A stretch of DNA of 64,000 bases from positions 434,001-498,000 of the forward strand of contig NZ_JAGQEE010000001.1 in the NCBI RefSeq assembly GCF_018304945.1, in the 5' to 3' direction. The translations under genes and the position numbers were made by a program. This document shows positions 63,790 to 64,000 of this stretch, piece by piece. Under the pieces are notes generated by a model. It saw only the letters and a list, made by a program, of their open reading frames with translations. It was not told the DNA's origin and made no database searches. Within the stretch, counting starts at the first letter, position 1; each line of letters opens with the position of its first letter. This DNA is from Collimonas humicola (GTDB lineage Bacteria; Pseudomonadota; Gammaproteobacteria; Burkholderiales; Burkholderiaceae_D).

Positions 63790-64000
63790 TCAGGTCACGA
63801 TCACGGAACCGGTCATGCTTTCGTGGCCGGAGCCGCAGAACACATCGCAATGAAAGGCAAATTCACCGCTCTTGTCCGGCGTGAAGCGCAGGCGCGAGGC
63901 GGTGCCGGGGAGAATATCAGTGCGAATGGCGAAATCAGGGAGGTTGAAGCCCATGACGGCGTCCAGCGCGGTGAACTCCAGCGTTACCGGCACATTCTTT
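63790..64000 (-). CDS. Cupredoxin-domain protein, C-terminal part (5' end outside window)
   Basis: The visible 69 codons run in from the right edge and end GSVIVT. FHCDVFCGSGHESMTG carries Cys, Cys, His and Met in the spacing of the CuA site of cytochrome oxidase subunit II and nitrous oxide reductase. It is probably a periplasmic copper electron carrier or oxidase-related protein. The upstream part, needed to choose, is missing. Confidence 0.8.
   Translation of the reverse strand, partial: KNVPVTLEFTALDAVMGFNLPDFAIRTDILPGTASRLRFTPDKSGEFAFHCDVFCGSGHESMTGSVIVT

Overview
The window looks like chromosome of a high-GC betaproteobacterium of the order Burkholderiales, most likely Oxalobacteraceae and Collimonas-like. 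This rests on the Gram-negative 16-strand porin type, the order of housekeeping genes (ygfZ, mltG-tmk-holB-pilZ, rdgB-hemW, tRNA-Ser) and codon use. The genus is an inference, not something the sequence proves.

Layout. 1-3.1 kb: end of a branched-chain amino acid ABC transporter operon (livH', a livM-livG fusion, livF). 3.2-7.2 kb: a FeeM-type N-acyl amino acid synthase and a membrane GGDEF/EAL protein. 7.2-17.3 kb: mostly core genes (LysE/ArgO exporter, thioesterase, ygfZ, mltG, tmk, holB, PilZ, rdgB, hemW, tRNA-Ser(UGA) with a terminator). 17.4-25.0 kb: an accessory junction with a transposase relic, a LysR / methyl-parathion-hydrolase-like pair, a vgrG relic, and a 1571-residue PAAR-like/RHS protein whose tip looks like a DddA-type DNA cytosine deaminase. 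25.4-36.0 kb: a tightly overlapping five-gene operon (DUF4132, MoxR AAA+, DUF5682, vWA, SWIM), the counterpart of E. coli yehI/L/M/P/Q. 36-41 kb: a cupin/JmjC-like protein, katG, small exported proteins and a relic-rich gap.

41.6-51.2 kb is an amino-acid handling block: a Liv-type binding protein, porin, RidA, aromatic/aspartate aminotransferase, Lrp regulator, a ThDP enzyme, a flavin amino acid oxidase and a LysE-type exporter. Together they suggest uptake of an amino acid, conversion to imine and 2-oxo acid, and ThDP chemistry on that acid. 51.3-54 kb: a PPC/DUF296 protein and a TonB-dependent copper receptor.

54-57.7 kb is the most striking region. It encodes a full-length, three-domain homologue of Pseudomonas exotoxin A with all four domain disulfides, a furin-type RKPR site, the catalytic His/Tyr/Tyr/Glu set and a C-terminal KMEL. 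It lies behind an unknown secreted protein and a minus-strand sigma70-type promoter whose spacer is filled by a 17/19 Fur box. An orphan hcp with its own terminator lies just upstream. In a soil bacterium such a toxin would plausibly target eEF2 of fungi, amoebae or other eukaryotes (inference). The last 6 kb holds an NHL-repeat lipoprotein, a nuclease, a HAD dehalogenase, an AraC regulator, a truncated transposase-like protein, a YdeI-like protein and the end of a cupredoxin.
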